Source: Demequina sp. NBRC 110055 (GTDB lineage: Bacteria; Actinomycetota; Actinomycetes; Actinomycetales; Demequinaceae). Taken from it: DNA of 64,000 bases. Every line of letters begins with the position of its first letter. The first letter of the stretch is position 1. The notes under the pieces are model-generated. The model saw only the letters and a list, made by a program, of their open reading frames with translations, was not told the origin of the DNA and made no database searches. This document shows positions 1 through 7,844 of the stretch, piece after piece. Made by a program: the position numbers and the translations under genes. The stretch is taken from assembly GCF_002090135.1 (NCBI RefSeq), contig NZ_BBRL01000004.1, forward strand, positions 806,001 to 870,000, in the 5' to 3' direction.

Positions 1-1
1 C

Positions 2-493
2 AACCTTGCGCGCACCACGGAACCCGTCGACCACTGGACCCTCGACATCGCCAATGGCGCGACGTCGTGGGTGACCGCGGCAGCCATCCCCGAGGGGCGC
101 AACCACCCGGGATCGGCCGTCGTCGGAGGCAAGCTCTACATCATCGGGGGACAGACGGGCCACGACGGTCCGTCCGTCGCGCATGACGACGTGTTCGTCT
201 ATGACCCCGCGTCGAACTCGTGGTCGGCGTCCACACCCATGCCGAGCGCCGTGAACCACCACACCAGTTCGACGATCGTGTTGGACGGTCGCATCGTGGT
301 GATCGGCGGCAAGCTCAACCACACGACCGACACGGCTACCGTGCAGGCGTTCAACCCGACAACGGCGGCGTGGACGCAGCTCACGAGCCTCCCGGCCCCG
401 CGCTCGTCCGGCGTTGCGGGTGTGGTGGGAAGCGGCTTCCTCTACACGGGTGGTGGGCCCGCTAGCGGTTGGCGGGCGACGCCCGTCGTGTAG
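2..493 (+). CDS. Kelch-repeat protein, 3' part only
   Basis: The reading frame is open from base 2, so the gene begins upstream of the window. The visible 163 residues hold kelch motifs: a strand ending YIIGG followed by a segment ending VFVYDPASNSW, then VVIGG followed by VQAFNPTTAAW, and a last repeat ending YTGGG. This is the pattern of four-stranded kelch beta-propeller blades, with a double glycine after a hydrophobic strand and a downstream aromatic pair. Such proteins are usually secreted or surface-exposed binding proteins in actinobacteria, but no signal peptide can be judged here. The last blade ends abruptly after the double glycine, so the protein either closes the propeller with its N-terminal strand or is slightly truncated. 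The substrate is unknown. Confidence 0.8.
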   Translation, partial: NLARTTEPVDHWTLDIANGATSWVTAAAIPEGRNHPGSAVVGGKLYIIGGQTGHDGPSVAHDDVFVYDPASNSWSASTPMPSAVNHHTSSTIVLDGRIVVIGGKLNHTTDTATVQAFNPTTAAWTQLTSLPAPRSSGVAGVVGSGFLYTGGGPASGWRATPVV

Positions 494-529
494 TGCGCCG
501 TCGGGACCGCGTGCGCGCCGGCCCGTCGG

Positions 530-1126
530 CTACTTCGCGCTGATGACATTCGACGTCAACTCCGCGACCGCCGCGTGGCCCGCCGCGGTCAACGAGCCGT
601 CATCGGCCACCAGCGTGGGGTCGGTCAGCGGCTCGCTGACGTCGACATAGACGGCGCCCACCGAGGCCGCCGCCTCGGCGACGGCATCATCCAGGACCGT
701 GACCGCGTCCGAAGGGCCACTGGCCAGGCCCGCCACCGCGTAGATGGTCGCCTTCGGGAACGTCTCGCGTGCCTCGACGTACGTGGCGCGCACCGCCGCG
801 CGGATCTCGCCCGGTGTCGCGTCGAGGTCGGACAGGCCGCCAGAGACCACGACGACATCGGGCTCGTCAACCACCAGAGCGGGGAGTTGTTCGCGAAACG
901 TTGCCATGCACACCGTGCCGCGCTGCGTGTAGCCCGAGTCGGAGCAGCCCGCGTTGATCTCGGCCCATCCCTGCGAGGCGGAAACCGAATCCACCCACGA
1001 GGGCGCATCGGTCGGTGCCACGAGCGTCGCCCCATCGCCCACAAACACGGCGGTCGGAGGCTCGGGCGCGCACGCCGCGAGCGGCGATGCGATCATCGCC
1101 GCCACAAGAATCGCCACGCGTCTCAT
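530..1126 (-). CDS. SGNH/GDSL-hydrolase-like lipoprotein with degenerate active site
   Basis: This 198-residue protein begins with a lipoprotein signal peptide (MRRVAILVAAMIASPLAAC). ATG at 1126 was chosen because it follows GAGGGG at good spacing and gives the signal peptide at residue 1. The mature part matches the SGNH/GDSL esterase layout: block I VFVGDGATL near residue 35, block III VVVSGGLSDL, and a C-terminal DGSLTAAGH block V. The block I serine nucleophile (GDS) is glycine and the block III asparagine (GxND) is serine, while the Asp-His pair remains. The fold call is fairly safe, but catalytic activity is doubtful and the protein may bind a ligand instead. It is divergent from tmk. 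Confidence 0.7.
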   Translation of the reverse strand: MRRVAILVAAMIASPLAACAPEPPTAVFVGDGATLVAPTDAPSWVDSVSASQGWAEINAGCSDSGYTQRGTVCMATFREQLPALVVDEPDVVVVSGGLSDLDATPGEIRAAVRATYVEARETFPKATIYAVAGLASGPSDAVTVLDDAVAEAAASVGAVYVDVSEPLTDPTLVADDGSLTAAGHAAVAELTSNVISAK

Positions 1127-1262
1127 GTCACCCCTCAGTGACCAGTGTCTCCCCAGTCCTATCGGCACCTCAAGGGGCTCGCCGCAGTTTTTTCGTCCGG
1201 CCGATGCCGTGGCTGGCCCCCGCACGTCCACAGCCCCGTGCGCCGGTGTCGGTACCCGCCGG

Positions 1263-1268
1263 TAGGTT
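1263..1268 (+). promoter_or_regulatory. -10 hexamer TAGGTT for leaderless tmk
   Basis: TAGGTT is followed by exactly 6 nt and then the tmk ATG, with no Shine-Dalgarno, so transcription should start at or next to the A of the start codon. The same geometry recurs at several genes in this window. Confidence 0.55.
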
Positions 1269-1274
1269 GGTCGC

Positions 1275-1931
1275 ATGAGCGGCTTCTTCGTGGTGTTCGA
1301 GGGCGGCGACGGCGTGGGCAAGACCACCCAGATCGACCGACTCGCGACGCACCTGCGTGCCGCGGGCCGGGACATCACGGTCACGCGTGAGCCGGGAGGC
1401 ACGGCGCTGGGCGTGGAGCTGCGCCAGGCGATCATGCACGGAGACCACGTGGCGCCGCGGGCCGAGGCCCTGCTGTATGCCGCCGACCGCGCGCACCACA
1501 TCGCCACCAAGGTGCGCCCGGCCCTCGAGGCCGGTGGGATCGTGATCCAGGATCGCTACATCGACTCGTCCGTCGTGTACCAGGGCGGAGCCCGTGGCTT
1601 GGGGGACGAGGTGGAGCGCATCTCCCGCTGGGCGACGGAGGACCTGGTGCCGCACCTCACGATCGTGCTGGACATGGAACCGCGGGCCGAGCGCCTGGAC
1701 CGCGAGCTCGACCGCGTGGAGCGCGAGACCGCCGAGCATCAGGCCACCATGCGCCAGGCGTTCCTCGAGCGCGCCGGGCTGAACCCGGCGCGTTACGCGG
1801 TGATCGATGCGGCGCGCACCATCGACGAGGTAGCGGTCGACGTCGCCGCGGCCGTGGACGCCGCCCTCGTGAAGGTGGGCATCGTCGTCCCACCCGCGGC
1901 GGAGGGCCTCGAGCCGTGGGGCACGCCGTGA
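1275..1931 (+). CDS. tmk: Thymidylate kinase
   Basis: This 218-residue enzyme phosphorylates dTMP to dTDP with ATP in the cytoplasm for dTTP synthesis. The P-loop GGDGVGKTT lies at residues 10-18, the substrate-binding REPGG near residue 40, and the DRY motif in the segment IQDRYIDSSVVYQGG near residue 95. The length is normal for the family. The start is fixed by the P-loop position and the leaderless promoter hexamer. Its stop overlaps the start of holB, an arrangement common in Micrococcales, so the two are probably translationally coupled. Confidence 0.96.
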   Translation: MSGFFVVFEGGDGVGKTTQIDRLATHLRAAGRDITVTREPGGTALGVELRQAIMHGDHVAPRAEALLYAADRAHHIATKVRPALEAGGIVIQDRYIDSSVVYQGGARGLGDEVERISRWATEDLVPHLTIVLDMEPRAERLDRELDRVERETAEHQATMRQAFLERAGLNPARYAVIDAARTIDEVAVDVAAAVDAALVKVGIVVPPAAEGLEPWGTP

Positions 1932-3070
1932 GTGTCTGGGACCAGCTGGTGGGTCAGCAGGAGTCCATCGCGCCGCTGCGCGCGGCCGCCGAGCGGCCCG
2001 AGGCGATGACCCACGCCTGGCTCGTCACCGGCCCGCCTGGCTCGGGCAGGTCGGTTGCAGCGCGGGCGTTTGCCGCCGCGCTGCAGTGCACGGAGGGCGG
2101 CTGCGGCGAGTGCCGCGCGTGCACCACGGCGCTGTCCGGCGCTCACGCCGACGTCACAGTGCTCGCCACCGAAAAGGTCGTCATCGGCATCGACGAGGTG
2201 CGCGACCTGGTGGCGACCGCGCAGTCGCGCCCCTCCGAGGGGCGCTGGCGCATCATCATCGTCGAGGACGCCGACCGTATGGCCGAGCGCACCACCAACC
2301 TGCTGCTCAAGTCCATCGAGGAACCGCCGGCCCGCACCGTATGGGTGCTATGTGCGCCGAGCGCGCAGGACGTCATGGTGACCATCCGCTCGCGCTCGCG
2401 GCATGTGGGCCTGCGCGTGCCGGACCCCGAGGACGTCGCCCGTCTCCTCGTGGAGCGCGACGGCGTCGACCCCGGTCTCGCCCGCGAGTGCGCTTACGCC
2501 GCCCAGAGCCACATCGGCGTCGCCCGCCGCCTGGCCCGCGACCCCGATGCCCGCGCCCGCCGCGAGCAGATCCTCGCCCTCGCCACCGAGATCAGGGGAG
2601 TAGGCGACGCCGTCCTCGCCGCCGCCGACCTCGTCGCCGTGGCCGAGGAGGACGCCAAGGCCGCCACCGAGGAGCGCGACGTGGCCGAGCGCAACGAGCT
2701 CCTGCGCACCCTCGGCGCCGACGACGGCGGACGCCTCCCACCCGCGCTGCGCAGCCAGGTCAAGCAGCTCGAGGAGGACCAGAAGCGCCGCGCCACGCGC
2801 CACAAGCGCGACGTGCTCGACCGCGCGCTGATCGACCTCATGAGCCTGTACCGCGATGTGTCCGTCATCCAAGTGGGCGCCGGCCAGGCGCTCGTCAACG
2901 AGTCGCACCGCGGGCACATCGAGCAGCTCGCGGGCCGCACGCACCTCACCGACACCCTGCGTTGCCTCGACGCCCTGGCCGAAGCCCGTAAGCGCCTCGC
3001 CGGCAACGTGTCGCCCGTGCTCGCCCTGGAGGCGATGGCGCTCGCGCTGCGTCCCCGGACCGCAGCCTGA
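1928..3070 (+). CDS. holB: DNA polymerase III delta' subunit
   Basis: This is the delta' subunit of the clamp-loader complex, which loads the beta sliding clamp onto primed DNA. The N-terminal AAA+ domain carries GPPGSGRS near residue 38, in which the P-loop lysine is arginine, as expected for a non-hydrolysing delta' subunit. A zinc module of four cysteines follows (CTEGGCGECRAC), then an SRSRH sensor/Arg-finger region and a helical collar domain. GTG at 1928 forms a GTGA overlap with the tmk stop and begins SVWDQLVGQ, the usual N-terminus. An in-frame GTG at 1916 is possible but less likely. The product is about 380 residues. Confidence 0.95.
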   Translation: MSVWDQLVGQQESIAPLRAAAERPEAMTHAWLVTGPPGSGRSVAARAFAAALQCTEGGCGECRACTTALSGAHADVTVLATEKVVIGIDEVRDLVATAQSRPSEGRWRIIIVEDADRMAERTTNLLLKSIEEPPARTVWVLCAPSAQDVMVTIRSRSRHVGLRVPDPEDVARLLVERDGVDPGLARECAYAAQSHIGVARRLARDPDARARREQILALATEIRGVGDAVLAAADLVAVAEEDAKAATEERDVAERNELLRTLGADDGGRLPPALRSQVKQLEEDQKRRATRHKRDVLDRALIDLMSLYRDVSVIQVGAGQALVNESHRGHIEQLAGRTHLTDTLRCLDALAEARKRLAGNVSPVLALEAMALALRPRTAA

Positions 3071-3121
3071 GCCGCGCGGAGCCCGTGACGGGAGCGCCCC
3101 CGGAACGTCCTTCGCGCCCCG

Positions 3122-3127
3122 TAGGCT
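3122..3127 (+). promoter_or_regulatory. -10 hexamer TAGGCT for leaderless peptidase gene
   Basis: TAGGCT plus 6 nt directly precedes the ATG at 3134, and no ribosome binding site is present. This supports a separate leaderless transcript just downstream of holB. Confidence 0.5.
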
Positions 3128-3133
3128 GACGCC

Positions 3134-4684
3134 ATGAGATCACCGCTCCGCGCCGTGGCCCTCGCCGCGGCGAGCCTGCTCGTCCTCACCGCCTGCATCC
3201 CCGACAAGACCCAGGTCAGCCCTACGGACGAGGCGACGGGTACGGGCGGCGCGACGGCATCGGCCGCTCCGGAAGCGAGCGACCTGCCCGCGGTGTACTT
3301 CCAGGACGTCGACTGGAGTGCGTGTGGCGAACTCGAATGCGCCACGCTGCAGGTGCCGCTGACCTGGGACGAGCCCGACGGCGAGACGGTCAGCCTCGAG
3401 ATCAACCGTCACCCGGCCCGCAGCGACGCCGAACGCCTCGGCTCGTTGCTCATCAACCCGGGCGGTCCGGGTGGTTCGGGTCTCGACATGACCGAGTACC
3501 TGGCGACCATCGCGGGCGACGACCTGCTGGACGCGTACGACATTGTGGGCTTCGATCCGCGCGGGGTGGGCGAGTCGAGTCCCGTGCAGTGCGGCCCCGA
3601 CGGCGTGATCGACGACTATTACATGTCCGACGTGGTGATCGAGAGCCAGGACGACGTGGACGCCGAGGTGGCCCGCACCGAGGAGTTCGGGGCCGGCTGC
3701 CTCGAGGAGACGGGAGACTTCCTCACCGAGGTCGACACCGTGAGCGCGGCGCGCGACATGGACGTCATCCGCACGGTGCTGGGCGACGACGAGCTGTACT
3801 ACCTGGGCTTCTCGTACGGCACGCAGTTGGGCGCCACCTACGCGGAGGTGTTCCCCGACAACGTGGGTCGGATGGTGCTCGACGGTGCGCTCGACGTGGA
3901 GATGGACGGTCAGGAGCTGACGCTCGGTCAGGCTGGGGGCTTCGAGAACGCCTACCGCAACTACCTCTCGTGGTGCATCGACCAGGGCGACTGCCCGCTG
4001 GGCGACACCGTTGACGAGGGCCTCGCCGAGACCACCGCGCTCCTGAATCAGGCGCTCGACGAGCCGCTGCGCACGCTCGGCACCTACCCGCTGAACCGCA
4101 ACCTGCTGCTGTACGGGATCATCGTGACCCTGTACTCGGAGGACTCCTGGCCGTACCTCACCCAGGGATTCCGGGAGATCGAGACGACCGGCACGGGCGC
4201 CATCATGTACCAACTGGCAAACCTGTATTTCGACCGCGACGCGGCCTCCGACACCTACCTGACGAACTCGACCTGGGCGTTCACCGCCGTCAACTGCGCC
4301 GACAGCGCCGAGGAGGACCCGGTCACCTACGCCGAGATTGAGGAGTTCACGGCCGAGGCAGAGGAGGCGTCGCCGACGTTCGGATGGTGGTTCGCCTCGG
4401 GCACCGGCTGCGAGGGCTGGCCGGCCTCGGACGCCGAGATCGTCGACTCGCTGGAGGCGGCCGCTGCGGGTGCGGCGGGGCGCATCGTGGTGGTCGGAAC
4501 GACAAACGACCCGGCCACGCCGTACGCGTGGGCCGAGGCGATGGCGACCCAGCTCGACGCCCCTCTGGTGACCTACGACGGCGAGGGGCACACGGCGTAC
4601 GGCCGCTCCAACCAGTGCGTCATCGACAGCGTCGACGGCTTCCTCGTCGACGGAGAGTTGCCGGATTCGGGAACTCGCTGCTGA
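3134..4684 (+). CDS. Secreted alpha/beta-hydrolase, tripeptidyl aminopeptidase family
   Basis: This 516-residue lipoprotein (signal ends LLVLTAC, then a Thr/Ala-rich linker) belongs to the Tap/SlpD alpha/beta-hydrolase peptidases that remove N-terminal tripeptides or proline outside the membrane. The oxyanion-hole motif INPGGPGGSG is near residue 112, the nucleophile elbow GFSYGTQ near residue 234, the acid in TNDPATP near residue 459, and the histidine in GEGHTAYG near residue 484. The C-terminal domain typical of the TAP family is present, with paired cysteines near the end. It sits between holB and tRNA-Thr, as in related actinobacteria. The exact peptide specificity cannot be read from sequence. 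Confidence 0.88.
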   Translation: MRSPLRAVALAAASLLVLTACIPDKTQVSPTDEATGTGGATASAAPEASDLPAVYFQDVDWSACGELECATLQVPLTWDEPDGETVSLEINRHPARSDAERLGSLLINPGGPGGSGLDMTEYLATIAGDDLLDAYDIVGFDPRGVGESSPVQCGPDGVIDDYYMSDVVIESQDDVDAEVARTEEFGAGCLEETGDFLTEVDTVSAARDMDVIRTVLGDDELYYLGFSYGTQLGATYAEVFPDNVGRMVLDGALDVEMDGQELTLGQAGGFENAYRNYLSWCIDQGDCPLGDTVDEGLAETTALLNQALDEPLRTLGTYPLNRNLLLYGIIVTLYSEDSWPYLTQGFREIETTGTGAIMYQLANLYFDRDAASDTYLTNSTWAFTAVNCADSAEEDPVTYAEIEEFTAEAEEASPTFGWWFASGTGCEGWPASDAEIVDSLEAAAAGAAGRIVVVGTTNDPATPYAWAEAMATQLDAPLVTYDGEGHTAYGRSNQCVIDSVDGFLVDGELPDSGTRC

Positions 4685-4689
4685 CCCGC

Positions 4690-4695
4690 TATCAT
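4690..4695 (+). promoter_or_regulatory. -10 hexamer TATCAT for tRNA-Thr
   Basis: TATCAT lies 30 nt before the mature tRNA 5' end, right after the peptidase stop. A weak TTCGGG stands about 18 nt upstream as a possible -35 box. Confidence 0.4.
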
Positions 4696-4725
4696 GGTGG
4701 ACCGCACCTCCTCACGGGGGTGCAC

Positions 4726-4801
4726 GCCGCCTTAGCTCAGTCGGCAGAGCGATTCACTCGTAATGAATAGGTCAAGGGTTCGATTCCCTTAGGCGGCTCC
4801 A
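4726..4801 (+). tRNA. tRNA-Thr (anticodon CGT)
   Basis: A full cloverleaf can be drawn. The acceptor stem is GCCGCCT with AGGCGGC, the D-arm starts GCTC, the anticodon stem is ATTCA/TGAAT around loop CTCGTAA (anticodon CGT, reading ACG), and the T-arm is AAGGG-TTCGATT-CCCTT. The discriminator base is T and CCA is encoded. Confidence 0.96.
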
Positions 4802-4804
4802 TCG

Positions 4805-4838
4805 AAAAGGCCCCGATCCACGCGGATCGGGGCCTTTT
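4805..4838 (+). terminator. Strong intrinsic terminator after tRNA-Thr
   Basis: A perfect 15-bp stem, AAAAGGCCCCGATCC paired with GGATCGGGGCCTTTT, closes a 4-nt ACGC loop and ends in a T-run, just behind the tRNA. Confidence 0.9.
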
Positions 4839-4878
4839 GCGTAGGTCCGCGCGCCACCACTCACGCGGCGTGTCTCCT

Positions 4879-4930
4879 GGGAGCCACTCAGTGCCCGGTT
4901 TTCGCAAAGAGCGGGCGCTCAGCGCCTCCC
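4879..4930. repeat. Imperfect hairpin between tRNA terminator and S4 gene
   Basis: GGGAG...AGTGCCCG pairs with CGGGCGCT...CTCCC around a roughly 14-nt loop. It lies downstream of the minus-strand S4 gene and may act as its transcript end, although no clear T-run follows on that strand. Confidence 0.4.
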
Positions 4931-4982
4931 ACGAAGCATGCGCGCTGGCAAGCGAGCGCGCGCAGGGCGCAAGCGGGGCGAG

Positions 4983-5210
4983 CTACTCCGCGACGCGCGC
5001 TCGGCGCCCGCCGAAAGCCACGACATCGCCCACGGCCAGCTGGCGGCCGCGGCGCTCATCGACTTCGCCATTCACAGTGATGAGGCCCTCGCGGATAACC
5101 TCTTTGGCCTCGCCGCCCGAGTCCACCAGCCCCGCCATCTGGAGGAACTGGCCCAGGCGGAGCACGCCCTCGCCCTTGGATACGTCGTCGATCGGTTGGG
5201 GTCTCGCCAT
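4983..5210 (-). CDS. S4-domain RNA-binding protein
   Basis: This 75-residue protein is essentially one S4 RNA-binding domain of the small YaaA/YbcJ-like type. The segment LRLGQFLQMAGLVDSGGEAK is followed by VIREGLITVNGEVDERRGRQL and VGDVV, the typical helix-loop-strand order in which the basic face binds structured RNA. ATG at 5210 was chosen because it gives the usual family length and follows TACGAT plus 6 nt. An upstream GTG at 5297 would add 29 unconserved residues. A role in ribosome or rRNA handling is inferred from the family only. Confidence 0.85.
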   Translation of the reverse strand: MARPQPIDDVSKGEGVLRLGQFLQMAGLVDSGGEAKEVIREGLITVNGEVDERRGRQLAVGDVVAFGGRRARVAE

Positions 5211-5216
5211 AGTCGC

Positions 5217-5222
5217 ATCGTA
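5217..5222 (-). promoter_or_regulatory. -10 hexamer TACGAT for leaderless S4 gene
   Basis: On the minus strand TACGAT is followed by exactly 6 nt and the ATG at 5210. This matches the leaderless geometry seen at tmk and elsewhere and helps fix the start codon. Confidence 0.5.
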
Positions 5223-5307
5223 TCTGCGCGACAGCCCCTTCCGCAGGCGGCCGCCGCGTGCCACGATGCCGTCAGGGAGCAACCGCGCCCCCGCCACGGA
5301 GGTGAGG

Positions 5308-5559
5308 ATGGATACTCGCTACGACCCCGGCGCCTCGGTGCGCGCCACCGCAGTGTCTGCCGCCGAGCAGCTCAAGGCGGGCACGTGGGAGAGCGTGGAG
5401 GCGCTCGCGGTGCTCGCGCTCGCGGCCAAGGACACGCCCGATGCCGCGGCCCTGCTCGCGCGCGCCGCGTCGACCGCCGATGGTCTCAGGCCCGGCTCCT
5501 GGGAGAGTGTCCGCGCGCTCGCCTGGCTCGCCCGCGCGCAGACGGAGCTCAGGGGCTAA
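5308..5559 (+). CDS. Small protein with duplicated WESV motif
   Basis: This 83-residue protein starts at an ATG behind the strong ribosome binding site GGAGGTGAGG. It has no signal peptide or membrane segment. Two copies of a roughly 35-residue helical unit are visible: AGTWESVEALAVLALAAK and PGSWESVRALAWLARAQ, each preceded by an Ala-rich helix (AVSAAEQLK and ARAASTADGL). It looks like a tiny internally duplicated helical protein. No family is recognised and its function is unknown. It is divergent from the S4 gene and ends in a 4-nt tail-to-tail overlap with the next gene. Confidence 0.65.
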   Translation: MDTRYDPGASVRATAVSAAEQLKAGTWESVEALAVLALAAKDTPDAAALLARAASTADGLRPGSWESVRALAWLARAQTELRG

Positions 5560-6134
5560 GGCGACTCGACCCGCTCGAGCAGCGACAGTGACCGCTCGAT
5601 CACGAGCGATGTCGCAGCCGCGTCGTAGTCGGGCAGCGACGCGTCGGTGAACAGGTGGGTGGAACCGTCGTACTCGAACAGCTCAGCATCGCCGGCGCCC
5701 TCGACGAGCGCCCTCGCCGCGGGCAGGTCCTCGTCGAAGAACTCGTCGCCCGTCATCCCGTGAATCTGCACCGGCACGCCCGCGGGCCACGCCTCCGAAT
5801 ACTCCGAGACAGGCATGCACGAGTGCAGCAACAGCGCCCCGGCGGCGTCGGGGCGCGTCTGCGCGAGCCGCTGCGCCATCGTGACCCCGAACGAGAGCCC
5901 GGCGTACACCACCGGCCCGGTCATGGCATCGGCCGCCTGCAAGCCGCGGGAGCGGACCTCGTCGAAGCCCTGCGAGCGCACCCACGCGAAGCCGTCCTCA
6001 ATGGTGTCAAACGTGTGGCCGTCGAAGAGGTCCGGTACCACCACCGTGTGTCCGGCAGCGCGCAGCGAGTCCGCGAAGGTGCGCACGCCGTCGGTCAGTC
6101 CCTGGATGTGATGCAGCAGCAGTATCTGAGCCAT
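5556..6134 (-). CDS. Dienelactone-hydrolase-family alpha/beta-hydrolase
   Basis: This 192-residue cytoplasmic alpha/beta-hydrolase starts with ILLLHHIQGL, the beta-strand and oxyanion region of the family, and has VPDLFDGHTFD typical of dienelactone hydrolases. The nucleophile elbow is GLSFG near residue 101, with serine where classical dienelactone hydrolases have cysteine. The acid lies in TGDEFFDED and the histidine in GSTHLF. The length is slightly short but complete. The substrate is unknown, and the serine makes a general carboxylester or lactone hydrolase likely. The upstream hexamer GACGAT plus 6 nt suggests a leaderless start. Confidence 0.85.
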   Translation of the reverse strand: MAQILLLHHIQGLTDGVRTFADSLRAAGHTVVVPDLFDGHTFDTIEDGFAWVRSQGFDEVRSRGLQAADAMTGPVVYAGLSFGVTMAQRLAQTRPDAAGALLLHSCMPVSEYSEAWPAGVPVQIHGMTGDEFFDEDLPAARALVEGAGDAELFEYDGSTHLFTDASLPDYDAAATSLVIERSLSLLERVESP

Positions 6135-6176
6135 CGGCCCATCGTCGTCGCACTATCCACGATCCGCAACCGCACG

Positions 6177-6182
6177 TACGCT
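6177..6182 (+). promoter_or_regulatory. -10 hexamer TACGCT for leaderless start at 6189
   Basis: TACGCT is followed by 6 nt (GGCGAA) and the ATG at 6189, with no Shine-Dalgarno. It decides this start over far upstream in-frame codons. Confidence 0.5.
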
Positions 6183-6188
6183 GGCGAA

Positions 6189-7202
6189 ATGGGCATCCCC
6201 GGCTCCCTCACGCGCACCGCGCGCACCTTCGCTGCGACGCTCCACCCCAACGGCTATCACGGTTCCTACCAGGGTGGACGCGGGTTCTTTGAAGGCTGGT
6301 ACGTCAAGCTCGTGAGCGCGGACCGGTCCCACCGGATCGCCCTCATCCCCGGCATCTTCCTGAGCGGTCCCGGCGCGACCGCGCCCGACGAGGCCTTCGT
6401 CCAGGTCCTCGACGGCTCGACCGGCGAGTCCTGGTACGAGTCGTTCCCGGTCACCGATTTCCTTGCCGACGCGCGCGAGTTCAACGTCGCGGTGGGGCGC
6501 AATCGCTTCGGCGTCGGAGGCATCGACGTGGACCTCGACGGGCCACGGCTCGCCGGCCGCGTGGGCTTCACCAGCCCGCTCGATCCCTGGCCCGTGACCC
6601 TGACCGAGCCCGGTGTCATGGGCCGCTACGCGTGGGTGCCGGTCATGGAGTGCTATCACGGGCTCGTCTCGTTCGGCCACGACCTCGCCGGCACGCTGAC
6701 CCTCGCCGGCCGTGAGCTGAACTTCGACGGCGGACGCGGCTACCTCGAGAAGGACTGGGGCCGCGCGTTCCCGCAGGCGTACATCTGGATGCAGACCAAC
6801 CATTTCTCGCGCCCGGACGTGAGCCTGTCCGCCTCGATCGCGCGCATCCCGTGGGGACGCGCCAGTTTCGCGGGCTTCATCGTGGGACTGAGGATGGGCG
6901 ACGACCTGCACCGCTTCGCGACCTACACCGGCGCCCGCGTCACCTCACTTCAGGCGGCCGATGCGACCATCACCTGGCGTATGAAGGCTCGGTCTGGAAT
7001 GGAGTTGCGCCTGCGTGCCGAGCGCCGCCGGGGTGGCCTGCTGCATGCGCCCATCCGCACTCAAATGCACAAGCGCGTCGAGGAGACCCTCGACGCCCGC
7101 GTGCATGTGGAGCTGGTGAATGCCAGCGGTGACGTCATCTTTGCCGACACGGGCGAGGCCGCGGGCCTCGAGGTGCACGGGGACGTCGCCCAGTTGGGGT
7201 GA
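6189..7202 (+). CDS. Tocopherol-cyclase-like protein
   Basis: This 337-residue protein carries the two signatures of the tocopherol cyclase family (Pfam PF14249): FFEGWYVKLV near residue 37, and GGRGYLEKDWGRAFP near residue 183 followed by YIWMQTNHF. In plants and cyanobacteria the family closes the chromanol ring of vitamin E, but bacterial homologues without a tocopherol pathway are probably lipocalin-like binding or cyclase proteins acting on other hydrophobic ligands. No neighbouring quinone or prenyl gene is present here. The start is set by the leaderless hexamer and by homology beginning close to residue 15. The function is not assigned beyond the family. Confidence 0.8.
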   Translation: MGIPGSLTRTARTFAATLHPNGYHGSYQGGRGFFEGWYVKLVSADRSHRIALIPGIFLSGPGATAPDEAFVQVLDGSTGESWYESFPVTDFLADAREFNVAVGRNRFGVGGIDVDLDGPRLAGRVGFTSPLDPWPVTLTEPGVMGRYAWVPVMECYHGLVSFGHDLAGTLTLAGRELNFDGGRGYLEKDWGRAFPQAYIWMQTNHFSRPDVSLSASIARIPWGRASFAGFIVGLRMGDDLHRFATYTGARVTSLQAADATITWRMKARSGMELRLRAERRRGGLLHAPIRTQMHKRVEETLDARVHVELVNASGDVIFADTGEAAGLEVHGDVAQLG

Positions 7203-7205
7203 GCG

Positions 7206-7844
7206 TTATCCGAGCGAGCCGAGTTCGCGGAGGGCGCCCAAGTACTCGTCGGTGAGTTCGGGGCACACGACGGGCGCGAGCTCCGCGCCGGACGCGGCGG
7301 GGGAGGCGAGATCGGTACGGGACGCATCCGAGGCATCGGCCACCGCCGCGATGAACTCGGCGCGGGTGCCCTCGGCCACGATTCGGCAGAAGTCGCGCGC
7401 GTAGTCGCGCGAGTCCTCGGAGCCGAAGCGGAGGAAGGCCTCGGCGCGGGTGGCATCGGCCGTGTGGTCGCCGATGGAGGCGGGATCGTCGGCGCCCGAG
7501 GTGAGGACCTCCTCGTCGCTCGACGCCTCAGGGATCGTCTCGAAGCCGGCGTCCAGCGGCCAGCCCAGATCGGTCGACGCGACCGTGGACAGCGCGACCG
7601 AGGTGTCCTGACCGCCCACGCGATCGTGGAAGGACTGCCCGATCGCGACGGAGATGATCTCGTCGACCTCGGTCTCGATGTTCGCGACCGCATCCCAGTA
7701 GATGCCCGCCGGATCGGTGCTCGGCGCAATCTCGGTGGCGCCGGGGGCGGCCAAGGGTGCCGCGTCCTCCGCGGAATCTGCGCCACAGCCCGCGCACAGC
7801 AGCGCCGTCGTGACGGCAAGCGTGGCGATGAGGTGGCGTCGCAT
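7206..7844 (-). CDS. Lipoprotein of unknown function
   Basis: This 212-residue protein has a clear lipoprotein signal ending LLCAGCG, starting at the ATG at 7844 behind GAAAGGA. The mature part is acidic and Ala-rich, with one pair of cysteines later in the protein (DFCRIVAEG and APVVCPELTDEYLG). That segment resembles small haemophore-like or DUF732-like secreted domains with a C-terminal Cys pair, but the match is too weak to name. It lies tail-to-tail with the tocopherol-cyclase-like gene, with a 3-nt gap. Confidence 0.7.
   Translation of the reverse strand: MRRHLIATLAVTTALLCAGCGADSAEDAAPLAAPGATEIAPSTDPAGIYWDAVANIETEVDEIISVAIGQSFHDRVGGQDTSVALSTVASTDLGWPLDAGFETIPEASSDEEVLTSGADDPASIGDHTADATRAEAFLRFGSEDSRDYARDFCRIVAEGTRAEFIAAVADASDASRTDLASPAASGAELAPVVCPELTDEYLGALRELGSLG

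Noticed and set aside
2494-3405. Long antisense open frames over holB and the peptidase
   Set aside because: High-GC DNA gives long shadow frames; these are Arg/Ser/Ala-rich with no motifs, while the plus-strand genes have clear catalytic motifs.
4725-4842. Prophage or integrative-element attachment site at tRNA-Thr
   Set aside because: No integrase nearby and no direct repeat of the tRNA 3' end was seen; the sequence behind the tRNA is a plain terminator.
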